From: Glycomyces tritici
GTDB lineage: Bacteria > Actinomycetota > Actinomycetes > Mycobacteriales > Micromonosporaceae
Direction: 5' to 3'
Assembly (NCBI RefSeq): GCF_030403505.1
Contig: NZ_JAUEMJ010000012.1
Coordinates: forward strand, 124,001 to 188,000
Length of the DNA: 64,000 bases
Below are positions 17,034 through 25,039 of this stretch, piece after piece; within the stretch, counting starts at the first letter, position 1; each line of letters starts with the position of its first letter. A program made the translations under genes and the position numbers. The notes under the pieces were generated by a model that was given only the letters and a program-made list of their open reading frames with translations, was not told the DNA's origin and made no database searches.

Positions 17034-17780
17034 CTAAAGCCCGCTCTCTTTCTTGGCGAGGAGGTCGGTGAGCGTCTGCGACATGTAGTCGTTGGCGACC
17101 CAGGGAATGATCTCCTCGTGGGTGAAGGGGTAGGTCGGCTCGGCATCGAACATGACGCCCGGGTCCTCGGTGTAGTTGAGGAAGGTGTAGACGACCAGGT
17201 CCCCCTTGCGGCCGATGGCGTTGATGTACCAGGACGTGGTGTCCTGGCCTGTGTAGAGGTAGCTCTCGTCCCAGTCGCCTTCGAGTTCACCCTCCTTCAC
17301 GTTCGTGCGCTCGGTGCCGTCGGTCTCGATCGAGTCCAAGAGCTGGGTGACGCGCGACTGGAAGTTCTCCGTCGCCTCTTCCTCAGAGTTCCACGGCACG
17401 CCGCCGACGGTGATGGTGGCGTTGCCGGGGAACTCCCGGCCGTCCTTCTCGAGGGGGGCGATGTCGGCCATGGCCCCGCAGGTGAAGGCCTCACCGTCAA
17501 GACCGGCGCCGATCTTGCTGGTCACCAGCCCGCTGCTGCCGAGGTCCGACACTGCCATGTAATCCTGGATCGGCTGGATGTCGTCGAGTGCCTCGCACCC
17601 TTCCCAGCTCTCCATGACCGAGAACGAACTGCCCGCAGTACTCCCGCCGGTGCTGGAGTCCTCTCCGCCGTCGGTATTGCCGGCAGGGGGGTTGTCGCCA
17701 CCGCCGCCGCAACCGGAGAGGAGTAGACCGGCCACGCCCGCGACGGCGAGGCTCTTGATCAGGGTCAGATTTCGGGTCAC
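17034..17780 (-). CDS. Putative lipoprotein
   Basis: 248 aa. GTG start at 17780 behind AGAGAGGAA. The signal peptide ends in a lipobox LLSGC (cysteine at about residue 23), followed by a Gly/Asn/Ser-rich linker. The mature domain has conserved-looking cysteines (EGCEALDDI, FTCGAMADIAPL), reminiscent of extracytoplasmic DUF3558-type lipoproteins, but the family is not certain. It lies between the small TWxNLQ protein (17827-18144) and the DDPY-tail protein, with its stop two bases before the latter's start. An outer-surface accessory role for the secreted pair is likely by context. Confidence 0.8.
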   Translation of the reverse strand: MTRNLTLIKSLAVAGVAGLLLSGCGGGGDNPPAGNTDGGEDSSTGGSTAGSSFSVMESWEGCEALDDIQPIQDYMAVSDLGSSGLVTSKIGAGLDGEAFTCGAMADIAPLEKDGREFPGNATITVGGVPWNSEEEATENFQSRVTQLLDSIETDGTERTNVKEGELEGDWDESYLYTGQDTTSWYINAIGRKGDLVVYTFLNYTEDPGVMFDAEPTYPFTHEEIIPWVANDYMSQTLTDLLAKKESGL

Positions 17781-17826
17781 GTCAGTGTTCCTCTCTGTCG
17801 GCCGCCCGTATGCCGGCTGACCACTG

Positions 17827-18144
17827 TCACAGTTCGTTCTCGAAGTCGGTGGCACTGCTCTCGTCCGAGTCCTCGTGCGCGGCCCCGGAATCGTTGAGGG
17901 TGTCGATGATGCCTTCCAGCGCTTGCCGGAGCAGCTGCAGGTTCTCCCAGGTCGTGGAGTGGAAGGTCGCGTAGCTCTGCTTCGCGGTCTGCGAGCTCTC
18001 CAGGTACCCGAACGCCGGCGCCTTGCCGAGGACTTCACCGTTGCGGAGCTTCGGGATGAGGGTGTTCTCCACGATTTCGAGCTGCTGCTCCACCTTTGTA
18101 CGGTAGGCGCGCAACGCTTCCGGGTCGACTTGCTTGGACGCCAT
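17827..18144 (-). CDS. TWxNLQ small helical partner, copy A
   Basis: 105 aa, all-helical. Motifs shared with 21615-21953 and 63264-63581 are VDPEALRAYR, L..LE..LI..L, KAPAFGYL, FHSTTWENLQLLR and LEGIIDTL, then an acidic tail. Size and the Trp-containing hairpin make it WXG100-like. First gene of the operon with the lipoprotein and DDPY-tail protein copy A. Probably the dimer partner of that protein (inference from threefold co-occurrence). Confidence 0.8.
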   Translation of the reverse strand: MASKQVDPEALRAYRTKVEQQLEIVENTLIPKLRNGEVLGKAPAFGYLESSQTAKQSYATFHSTTWENLQLLRQALEGIIDTLNDSGAAHEDSDESSATDFENEL

Positions 18145-18538
18145 CGCATTCCCTGTCTATGAGTTCAGTACCTGCGGTACGTTCCCCCGACGAACGGTCG
18201 GACGCCATCGCGAGAGGACGGCTGCGGTCAGGTCCGGGGACTGTGCGCGGCCATGCGTCCTCCGGGGGGATTACGCGGGTCTCGATGTGAGTTCAGAATT
18301 CAGGTTAGCAGGGGGCCGCAACCGGTGCATTCCCGAAAGAAGGCGTCGAAGGTCCAGTACAGGCCGCCTTGCGCCGCCGGTTCCGGACCGAGTTCAGGGT
18401 CCGTGATGTCGGTTTTCGCCGCACCGTCTTGGCGGGGAGGTACGTCAGTCACGACCGGGGCTCACCGAAGCGCGCGAAGGAGCGTCCGCTGCGCGCGGAT
18501 GGCCTGAAACGGGAACTCGAACCCCAAGTCCCGGGACG
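18145..18538. promoter_or_regulatory. 394-bp intergenic region with a short palindrome
   Basis: No convincing gene on either strand. Upstream of the small-partner gene there is a perfect inverted repeat GTACC-TGC-GGTAC (18168-18180), 24 bases from the start codon, which could be an operator. The rest shows nothing definite. A T-arm-like sequence on the minus strand near 18510 does not fold into a tRNA. Confidence 0.4.
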
Positions 18539-19057
18539 TCACGACATCAGCTGGTCGAAGACCATCGGCCACCAGGCACCTTCTTGGAACGCGTTCTGGT
18601 CGATCGCAGCGAGGGACTCCCGTAGGGCCGAGGCCTTGTCGGCTCGGTCCGGCTTCCCCTCGTCCGCTTCGACGAACTGGGCGAAGCGGTAGAGGAACTC
18701 GACGAAGCACCGATAGTTCGAGTTGACACCTTGGACCTCCTGGCCGGTGAGGTCGAACAGGACGACATCCCCCGTGCCCGGATCCAGCATGTACAGCAGG
18801 TCATGGTCTTCAGGCACGGCCCCGATCACAATGAGGGGAATGTCGAGCGAGCCGGTCGCCGTGGTCAGGCGGATCGGGTCGTAGAGCTTGAGGTCCCCGG
18901 TGAGATAGGCGGTGTACACGACGGCGACGTCGAGTGGCACCTCGTCCCCTTCGGGAAGGGCGGGGGCGGGCATGCCCGCCTCGACCCAGGGACCGCGGGG
19001 ATACGGAACCATCTCGTCCTCGCTCCACAGGGCTCGGAACCTCGCTGATGCCGCCAT
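18539..19057 (-). CDS. SUKH-4-like immunity protein
   Basis: 172 aa. The C-terminal part VNSNYRCFVEFLYRFAQFVEAD and the preceding beta segment (LLYMLDPGTGDVVLFDLTG) match the pattern of SUKH-4/SMI1-like immunity proteins, which neutralise polymorphic toxin nucleases. It is the last gene behind the HNH toxin and another likely immunity gene (19071-19655). Two immunity proteins after one toxin is common in toxin loci that have exchanged modules. Confidence 0.8.
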   Translation of the reverse strand: MAASARFRALWSEDEMVPYPRGPWVEAGMPAPALPEGDEVPLDVAVVYTAYLTGDLKLYDPIRLTTATGSLDIPLIVIGAVPEDHDLLYMLDPGTGDVVLFDLTGQEVQGVNSNYRCFVEFLYRFAQFVEADEGKPDRADKASALRESLAAIDQNAFQEGAWWPMVFDQLMS

Positions 19058-19070
19058 GTTCCTTCCTTAC

Positions 19071-19655
19071 CTATCCGTCGCTCGGCTGCTCGTCCAACCC
19101 GGCCTGCTGCAGCACTCGGAACCAGGTCTCGTCGAACCACTCTTCCTTGGGGATCGAATCCGACGAGTAGATCGTTTCCTCAGGGATCAGCTCGGGGTAG
19201 CGGGGACCGAAGAGGTACTCAGTGAAGAACTGGAGCGGCCGGGGGCAGACCTCCTGGACCTCGAGCCATTCGCCGTCCACGACCGCGTACTGGATCTCCT
19301 CCGGGTCGTAGAAGCCCATAGCCCCGGTCTCGGTGTTGCCCGAAAGCGTGAAGTCGAAGCCGCCGACAAGGGCCCCGAAGTTCTTCCATTCGCGGGGGAC
19401 GGGATCGGTGAACTCCCCGGTCACCTCGTTCAGGTCGGGCCTGCCGTACTCGGCCGTGATCTCCTCGAGGTCGTGGATGCGCAATGACTCGCCGACGACG
19501 CCCCCGACGACCGAGTACACGGTCTTCATCTCGGCATGCATCGCTTCGGGCAGCCGGTCGACGGGAATCGGGTCGAGCACTCGGATGCCGTCGAGGCCGA
19601 GCTCGACCAAGGCGGCCTTGAACCGCTCCACACGCTGCCTCAGCAGGTCACTCAT
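19071..19655 (-). CDS. Probable immunity protein for the HNH toxin
   Basis: 194 aa from the ATG at 19655, acidic overall. Segments such as MGFYDPEEIQYAVVDGEWLEVQ and PLQFFTEYLFGPRYPELIPEE recall SUKH-type immunity proteins, but the family call is tentative. Its start codon shares one base with the toxin stop (TGATG), which means translational coupling. This is the usual position of the cognate antidote. Confidence 0.7.
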   Translation of the reverse strand: MSDLLRQRVERFKAALVELGLDGIRVLDPIPVDRLPEAMHAEMKTVYSVVGGVVGESLRIHDLEEITAEYGRPDLNEVTGEFTDPVPREWKNFGALVGGFDFTLSGNTETGAMGFYDPEEIQYAVVDGEWLEVQEVCPRPLQFFTEYLFGPRYPELIPEETIYSSDSIPKEEWFDETWFRVLQQAGLDEQPSDG

Positions 19656-20230
19656 CAGACGATCCTCACAATGATCGGCGTGCCCTCGGGTACGCCCGAC
19701 AGCGCGACGTTGATGTCGCCTCCGAGCAGACGGTTGGTCCGAGAGTCCATCCATCTGAGGTTAGCGGCCTCGTCCTTGCCGCCGAGCTGCAGTTCGTGGA
19801 TGTGATCCGGCTCCATGTACTGGTCGCGTTTGGTGACGCTTCTGGGATCGACGCCGCTTTGCGACGAGTCGAATTTCTTGAGCATCTTCTTCATCAGCGT
19901 CGGATTGCCGGCGTACCGCTGCTCAATGCGTTTCACCGTGTCCTTCCGGTACTTCTTCACCGGATTGCCTCGCTTCGGAGGCTTCGTCTTGATGAGTTTG
20001 CCGTCCCTGCCGAGCGCTTCCAGCGCCTTCGCCTTTCTACGGAAGTCGCGCCTCTTCAAGTCCTTGGTCAGCTTGAGCTCCAGGACCATCGGCTGCTTCC
20101 CGGAGTTGTCCATCGCGTCTCGGCCGCCCTTGGACGTGCGGAAGGCTTTGACGTCTTCAAGGGTCGCGCTGACGAGCCTCGCAGTCGGGGTACGAGTGGA
20201 GCGATTCGGGTTCACGCGCGGCCTAGCCAT
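19655..20230 (-). CDS. HNH-type nuclease toxin, encoded apart from its export module
   Basis: 191 aa, strongly basic. The C-terminal motif EPDHIHELQLGGKDEAANLR followed by W-M-D-S-R-T-N and GGDINVAL has the layout of HNH/Endo VII-like toxin nucleases (DH, Q-L-G-G, N-L, N). No signal peptide. The ATG at 20230 lies eight bases inside the end of the upstream WXG/membrane-helix gene (overlap ATGGCTAG). In related systems toxin and N-terminal export domain are one chain; here they are two overlapping genes. The following genes are likely immunity proteins. DNA or RNA as target cannot be decided. Confidence 0.8.
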   Translation of the reverse strand: MARPRVNPNRSTRTPTARLVSATLEDVKAFRTSKGGRDAMDNSGKQPMVLELKLTKDLKRRDFRRKAKALEALGRDGKLIKTKPPKRGNPVKKYRKDTVKRIEQRYAGNPTLMKKMLKKFDSSQSGVDPRSVTKRDQYMEPDHIHELQLGGKDEAANLRWMDSRTNRLLGGDINVALSGVPEGTPIIVRIV

Positions 20231-20717
20231 TGAGCACCATGTCAATGGCCATGCCGATGAGCTGGTCGACGATGATGCCGGTAATGGTCTTGAAGATCGG
20301 GATCTGCACAAGGGACGCACCGAAGGTGACCGCCGCGGTGGCGATGGCTTGGGCTATCTGGAAGGCGAGCATCACCAACTGGACGATCACCTGGACCTTC
20401 AGGGCGAGAACAACTCCGGCCGCGATCGTCAGGCCGATGTTGATGAGGTTGGTCGGGTCGGCGGCGTCGGCGATGTTCCGCACCGCCGACTCGGCATCGT
20501 CCCACTCGCTCTTGAACGCGTCGATCTCCTTGCCGATGTTGTTCTCGAGGAGCGTCGATGCGGCGGCGTTCAGCGTCTCGACCCTCCCCGAGATCTGGTC
20601 GGCCATACCGGTCCACTCGCCGGCGAGGTTGAAGATCGACTCCTCGTCGGATTCGGGGAAGTCGTAGCCGAGCATGCTCAGCAGGCCGGTGAGTTCTGAG
20701 GGGAGTTGCAGTCCCAT
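20223..20717 (-). CDS. WXG-type / membrane-helix effector module
   Basis: 164 aa. Helical N-terminus with FNLAGEWTGMADQISGRV and FKSEWDDAESAVRNIADAA, then three or so hydrophobic helices (about residues 90-160). The layout matches the N-terminal parts of the proteins at 13216-14505, 25039-26010 and 36844-37545. GGAGG lies about ten bases before the ATG at 20717. Likely the secretion/translocation component for the HNH toxin whose gene overlaps its end. Confidence 0.78.
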   Translation of the reverse strand: MGLQLPSELTGLLSMLGYDFPESDEESIFNLAGEWTGMADQISGRVETLNAAASTLLENNIGKEIDAFKSEWDDAESAVRNIADAADPTNLINIGLTIAAGVVLALKVQVIVQLVMLAFQIAQAIATAAVTFGASLVQIPIFKTITGIIVDQLIGMAIDMVLNG

Positions 20718-20751
20718 GGGGGTGGTACCTCCTCGGAGGCCGGGGTCAGGG

Positions 20752-21078
20752 TCAGGTGCCGAGCTCGCCGAGGAGTTCGTTGAAGATCTGCGCGGTCTCG
20801 TCGTCCGTGGCCTGGTGGTTGTCGGCCATCTCGCGAACGCATTGCGCGTAGTCGGCGAGCTCTTCGATGTTGGTCCCGAAGCATTCGCTGAGGGCGTCGG
20901 CGCAGGCCTGGTGGGCGAGGCCCACGAGCATGCCGATCTCGTCGCCGCCGAAGGCGTCGGCGAACTGCTCCAGCGCACCGGTGAACTGGTCGAGGAGGCC
21001 CTGCACTTCTTCTTTGGCGGCGTCGAGCTGGTCGGCGGCCTGGCGCATGGAATCGGGGTCGATGTCGAAGCTCGGCAT
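20752..21078 (-). CDS. EspC/WXG100-like small protein (locus 2)
   Basis: 108 aa helical hairpin. Start FDIDPDSMRQAADQLDAAKEEV and end CVREMADNHQATDDETAQIF follow the pattern of EspC-type ESX substrates (xDPxxLxxxAxxL at the start, a D/E-containing signal after the second helix). Tyr of YxxxD is His here (HQATD). The turn has AFGGDEIG instead of WXG. It lies between a YbaB-fold gene and the WXG/membrane-helix gene. Confidence 0.8.
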   Translation of the reverse strand: MPSFDIDPDSMRQAADQLDAAKEEVQGLLDQFTGALEQFADAFGGDEIGMLVGLAHQACADALSECFGTNIEELADYAQCVREMADNHQATDDETAQIFNELLGELGT

Positions 21079-21080
21079 GG

Positions 21081-21482
21081 CTACTTGCCTCCATGGAGCT
21101 TGTTCATGACCTCGCTGATCGAGGCGCTCATGGCCTGGAACTGGCGCAGCGACCGGTCCTGGATTTCGGCCACGGACTCGTTGATGGCCTCGAGGTCCGG
21201 CACGGGCTCGTCGGTGCCCATGGCCTCGGCGCGTTCGTCCAAGGCGGCGTTGACCATGCGTTTGATCTCATTGAAGAGGGTTTCGGAGCCGATGCGCATG
21301 ACGCGGGAATCGAACTCGAACTTGTCCACGCGGCCTTCGACACCGAGGGTGAGTCTGAGAAGGCCCTCGACGCCCTCCACGACCACCGGTTCGACCTGGT
21401 TGGCCTCAGGAGACTTGACCACCGTGCTCAAGGTCGCCCGAGCATCCGCCAGTTGCTGAGCGATCGCGTCCTCTCCGAACAT
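21081..21482 (-). CDS. YbaB/EbfC-family protein (locus 2)
   Basis: 133 aa. Start helix MFGEDAIAQQLADARATL, sheet VVVEGVEGLLRLTLGVEG, then FNEIKRMVNAALDERAEAM and a second long helix: the YbaB/EbfC fold with an extended C-terminus. The stop lies two bases before the EspC-like gene. It opens the toxin cassette, exactly as in the loci at 26326 and 36119. Confidence 0.82.
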   Translation of the reverse strand: MFGEDAIAQQLADARATLSTVVKSPEANQVEPVVVEGVEGLLRLTLGVEGRVDKFEFDSRVMRIGSETLFNEIKRMVNAALDERAEAMGTDEPVPDLEAINESVAEIQDRSLRQFQAMSASISEVMNKLHGGK

Positions 21483-21614
21483 GTGATCTCCAGTCGCTTT
21501 GTGCCATCTGAGGATCACTCATCATATATCGGCGGCGCAAATCTGCGGGTCCGGCGATATCTTGTGCCGCAACAGGAACCACAGTTACCACTCTGGAACC
21601 ACCCCGCGCACGGC

Positions 21615-21953
21615 TCACGCGTAGAGGTCGTCGCCTTCGGCGAGCCGGGCGATGTCGGTGGCCACCTGCTGGTCGACGGCGCCGCCGGTGTCGATGGCCG
21701 CCTGGAGGCCGGCGATGAGGCCGTGGAGGGTGCCGCGAAGGTACTGGAGGTTGCGCCAGGTGGTGGCGTGGAAGTCGGCGTACTGGACGGCGGCGTTCTC
21801 GGCCGCGCCGGGGGCGGTGCCGAAGGCCGGGGCCTTCTTCAGGTCGCCCTCGCTGAGGGACGGGATGATCTCGTTCTCGAGCTCTTCGAGGCGTTCGGCG
21901 AGGAACTCCCGGTACCGCTCGAGTGCGGCCGGATCGAAAGCGCGCGTTGGCAT
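21615..21953 (-). CDS. TWxNLQ small helical partner, copy B
   Basis: 112 aa. Same family as 17827-18144 and 63264-63581: FDPAALERYREFL, ELENEIIPSL, KKAPAFGTA, FHATTWRNLQYLR and LHGLIAGL. It ends in EGDDLYA, similar to the DDPYA end of its large neighbour. It lies downstream of the large protein (21993-23591), the reverse of the order in copies A and C. Confidence 0.8.
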   Translation of the reverse strand: MPTRAFDPAALERYREFLAERLEELENEIIPSLSEGDLKKAPAFGTAPGAAENAAVQYADFHATTWRNLQYLRGTLHGLIAGLQAAIDTGGAVDQQVATDIARLAEGDDLYA

Positions 21954-21992
21954 GTCAGGGTTCCCTTCCGAAGGTGTCGTGGACGCGGGGCG

Positions 21993-23591
21993 TTACGCGT
22001 AGGGGTCGTCGTCCTCGTTGACGAAGCCCCACATGTTCTCGTCCTCGACCAGGTCGACGTCGGGTTCGCGGTCCTTGTCGTCCATGTTCGCGCCGTGCCC
22101 GGCGCCGGCTCCCCCGCCGCTCATCATGGCCGTGGAGCCGCGCGAGCCCGATGCTGCGGCCGCGCCGCCCGCTGCGGCGCCGAGGGCCGCACCGCCGAGG
22201 GCGCCGCCCATCGGAACGGAACCTGAAGCGGCACTGGCGGGTACGGTGCCGCCTCCGGCGCCCGCGCCGAAACCGCCGCCTCCACCGAAGCCGCCCCCGG
22301 TGGCGGTACCCGGACCGCCGCTCGCCAGGCCGCCGCTCGTCTCCTCGCCATCGTCCTCAGCGGGCTCGTCGGGCTCCACGGGGCCGGCGAGAGTATCGCC
22401 GACGGGCGGGTCGAGAGAGGGGTCCTCGCTGGCCATGGGCTGCGCGGAACCGGTGGGCTGCTCCATCGGCGGGGGCTCGAGGTGCATGTACGCGGGGTCG
22501 GCGGACGCCGGGTACTCCTTGTCGCTGTGCACGGTCCGCACGGAGCGGTCCTCGGCGTCGGTGTCGGTGCTCCGCTGCTGGATGTCCTCATTGGACTCTG
22601 CTTGGCGGGCGTCGTACGCGCCCCAGCTCTGGTCGACGAGGGTCCCGTAGTGCTCCATCGCATCGGCGACGGCGAGCTCCTTGGCCTCCACCACGGTGAG
22701 CCCCTTCGAGGGGTCGAGGCCGTCGCGCTCGATGTTGACCGGGCTGGCGTAGTAGTCGATGTAATGGAGGATGCGCTCGTCGATGTAGTCGATGATCTCG
22801 GTGGCGAGCTCGGGTTCGGCCCCGCCGAGGGCGAGCACGTGCTCGGCGTCCTGGCAGGTGTACTCGATGCAGTCGCCGTGCCACCACGCGGGCCGCACAT
22901 GCACGGACACCCAGCTGTGCCAGTCGCCGTCGATCCAGAACTGCGGTGCGGGGTAAGGGATCTCGCCCGAGGCGCCGCCCTGGATCGAGTAGAGCGCCTC
23001 CTCAGTGGACTCGAGGCCGGCGACGGTGGCGTCGATGTCGTCGACGAGGTCCTCGACGAGCTCGCGCGTCTGCGCGCACGCGCTCTCGAACGCCTCGAAG
23101 TCGGTGCCCGACCAGCCTTCGGCGAGGTCGTTCAGGTTGGACTTGATCTGCTCGGACCAGTCCGCGAGCCTCCCGGACACCTGCTCGGTCCAGGCGCCGC
23201 GCAGGCGCTGGAGCGAGTGCGCGTCGGCGCGCTCGGGCCGCACGGCGGCGACGGCGGCCCGGAAGTCGGCCTCGGTCGGGAACGCCATCCCGGCTTCCTT
23301 GGGGCGCAGGCGGTACAGCTGGCCCTCGACCGGTACGGCGGAGACGAGCTGCTGCCAGTCGAGTTCGGCGGGGTGCTCGGTCGGGTTGCCGCAGTTGGGG
23401 TTGGAGCAGGCCGTGCGCCCTGCGGGCAGGCTCTCCTCGGCCACCGGCGGGACCGCCTCGTCAGAGGAAGGCGGCGGCGCCGCGGGCGGAGGGGGCGCGG
23501 CGGGCGGTGCGGCACTGCCGAACGCGGGCGCACCCAGGGCCGGGGCGGCGGCGTCGAGCCCAGGGTAGGACCCGCTCGAGTTGTCGCTCAT
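21993..23591 (-). CDS. DDPY-tail type VII-like secreted protein, copy B
   Basis: 532 aa. Pro/Ala-rich N-terminus (residues 1-55), then the family motifs: CSNPNC (C62, C67), HPAELDWQQLVSAVPVEGQ, LAEGWSGTDFEAFESA, QGG followed by YPAPQFW, VHVRPAWWHGDC. A Pro/Glu linker and a Gly/Ala-rich segment lead to the tail LVEDENMWGFVNEDDDPYA. Homologous over its whole length to 15349-17031 and 61390-63258. Followed at 40 bases by its TWxNLQ partner. Confidence 0.8.
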   Translation of the reverse strand: MSDNSSGSYPGLDAAAPALGAPAFGSAAPPAAPPPPAAPPPSSDEAVPPVAEESLPAGRTACSNPNCGNPTEHPAELDWQQLVSAVPVEGQLYRLRPKEAGMAFPTEADFRAAVAAVRPERADAHSLQRLRGAWTEQVSGRLADWSEQIKSNLNDLAEGWSGTDFEAFESACAQTRELVEDLVDDIDATVAGLESTEEALYSIQGGASGEIPYPAPQFWIDGDWHSWVSVHVRPAWWHGDCIEYTCQDAEHVLALGGAEPELATEIIDYIDERILHYIDYYASPVNIERDGLDPSKGLTVVEAKELAVADAMEHYGTLVDQSWGAYDARQAESNEDIQQRSTDTDAEDRSVRTVHSDKEYPASADPAYMHLEPPPMEQPTGSAQPMASEDPSLDPPVGDTLAGPVEPDEPAEDDGEETSGGLASGGPGTATGGGFGGGGGFGAGAGGGTVPASAASGSVPMGGALGGAALGAAAGGAAAASGSRGSTAMMSGGGAGAGHGANMDDKDREPDVDLVEDENMWGFVNEDDDPYA

Positions 23592-23680
23592 CGATACGCA
23601 CCTCGCGCCTTCAGGGGTGACCGGATGGGTTCACGGTAGCAACCGGGCGCCATCGATGGGAACCTCCCGAACGGCCGCCA

Positions 23681-25039
23681 TCACCGCTCGGGGGGATTGT
23701 CGTGCCTAGTCTCCCAGTACCGGCCGGTGACCGCGCGGCGCAGCCCGCCGCGGAGGTCGGCCTTCGGCGCGGCGGGCGCCTCGTGCGCCGCCGCGGGGCC
23801 GAGCCGGTCGATGCGGCAGTGCCACAGGTGCAGCACGGGACGCAGCGGGTCGGGCACCGCGGTCACCGTGACCGCGAGGTCGATCCGCGCCACCTCGCCC
23901 GCGTCGAGGTCGATCTGGGCGGCGGCGGTGTGCGGCAGGTGCGTCCGCCCTTCGATCGGGAGCGGCGCGGCAGGCGTGCGCACCTCGAGCCGGTGCGCGC
24001 CGGGCGGCACCTCCAGCCACATGCGGGTCCAGAACGCCCCCAAGGCGACCCCGTCGAGCAGGACTTCCGGTGGCGGCACGGCGTACCGGTGCCGGATCGG
24101 GACGACCTCGCCGACGGCGTTGAACGCCTTGGCCTGCTTCCCGTCGATGCGGTCCTGGCCCTCGGGCAGCTGCAGCGCCAGCTCGTCGGAGGCGAGGTCG
24201 GCCTTCAGGAACCGCGCGTCGAGCAGCACGGCCGCGGCCCCGGGCCCAAGTCCGGGCAGGTCCCCGTCGGCGTCGAGCACGAGCGGCGCGGCCGCACCGC
24301 GGGTGAACGGGCGCGTGTCCAGCGGCGCTTCGGGTGCGAGCCGGTTGTAGCGCCGGTGCGTCCACAGGACCCTGCACCCCCACACCGCCAAGGCGCCCAG
24401 CCAGATCGCGCTGGAGACGGACATGACGACGTTGATCGGCAGCCCGGCGTAGGCGAGCGTGCCCGCGAGGGTGGCCGCGACGAGGAGCGAAAGCATGAAC
24501 GCCAGGAAGCTCCTGCGCTCCTTGGCGTTCGCGGGCAGGTACTGGAAGTAGTTCAAGCGCCCGCGCGGCCCCACGGTGTGCCCGTGCAGGCCCCTCAGGT
24601 TCCAGCGGAGCTCCTCCTCGCCGTACGCCCGGTGCGCTTCGCCGAGCATCCCGATGTAGTCGAGCTTCGTGGTCTTCCCGGCCGCGATGTCGAACGCCCG
24701 CCACGTGCGGGAGTGCTGGCTCTGCACCTCGATCAGGTGCCGGCCCGCGGCGAGCGGCAGTTCGACGCGGCCCCACCCGGTCGCGGCCGGCGTCCCGTCG
24801 ACGAGCACCACCGGTACCAGGCTCGACCGCAGGTCGCTCCAGACGGCGATCGGGTCGCCCGTCTTGCGGCGCTCCGAGACGTTCACCGCGGCTTGCGCCG
24901 GCGTCTTGTCGGTCGCGCCGCCGCAGTGGCCGACCCGCAGGTCCAGTACGCCCCCGCCGGGCGCACTCGGCGGTTCGCCGATGCGCGTGATCTCCCAGCC
25001 CGGCCGCGGCGCCCGGAACGAAGGGCTCCCGGTGCGCAT
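23681..25039 (-). CDS. PEGA-like membrane protein (paralog of 9498-10700)
   Basis: 452 aa. First PEGA-like domain near residues 80-120 (LVDGTPAATGWGRVELPLAA ... HLIEVQ), two membrane helices (about residues 190-235), then a second beta domain with VLLDGVALGAFWTRMWLEVP and GAHRLEVRT. The ATG at 25039 shares one base with the stop of the WXG/membrane-helix gene (TGATG), so they are coupled. It takes the place occupied by a toxin in loci 2 and 4. No enzymatic motif is visible. Confidence 0.78.
   Translation of the reverse strand: MRTGSPSFRAPRPGWEITRIGEPPSAPGGGVLDLRVGHCGGATDKTPAQAAVNVSERRKTGDPIAVWSDLRSSLVPVVLVDGTPAATGWGRVELPLAAGRHLIEVQSQHSRTWRAFDIAAGKTTKLDYIGMLGEAHRAYGEEELRWNLRGLHGHTVGPRGRLNYFQYLPANAKERRSFLAFMLSLLVAATLAGTLAYAGLPINVVMSVSSAIWLGALAVWGCRVLWTHRRYNRLAPEAPLDTRPFTRGAAAPLVLDADGDLPGLGPGAAAVLLDARFLKADLASDELALQLPEGQDRIDGKQAKAFNAVGEVVPIRHRYAVPPPEVLLDGVALGAFWTRMWLEVPPGAHRLEVRTPAAPLPIEGRTHLPHTAAAQIDLDAGEVARIDLAVTVTAVPDPLRPVLHLWHCRIDRLGPAAAHEAPAAPKADLRGGLRRAVTGRYWETRHDNPPER

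Noticed and set aside
18490..18530. tRNA T-arm-like sequence on the minus strand (GGGGTTCGAGTTCCC).
   Set aside because: The base after the loop is T, not the invariant C, and no acceptor or D arm can be built around it.
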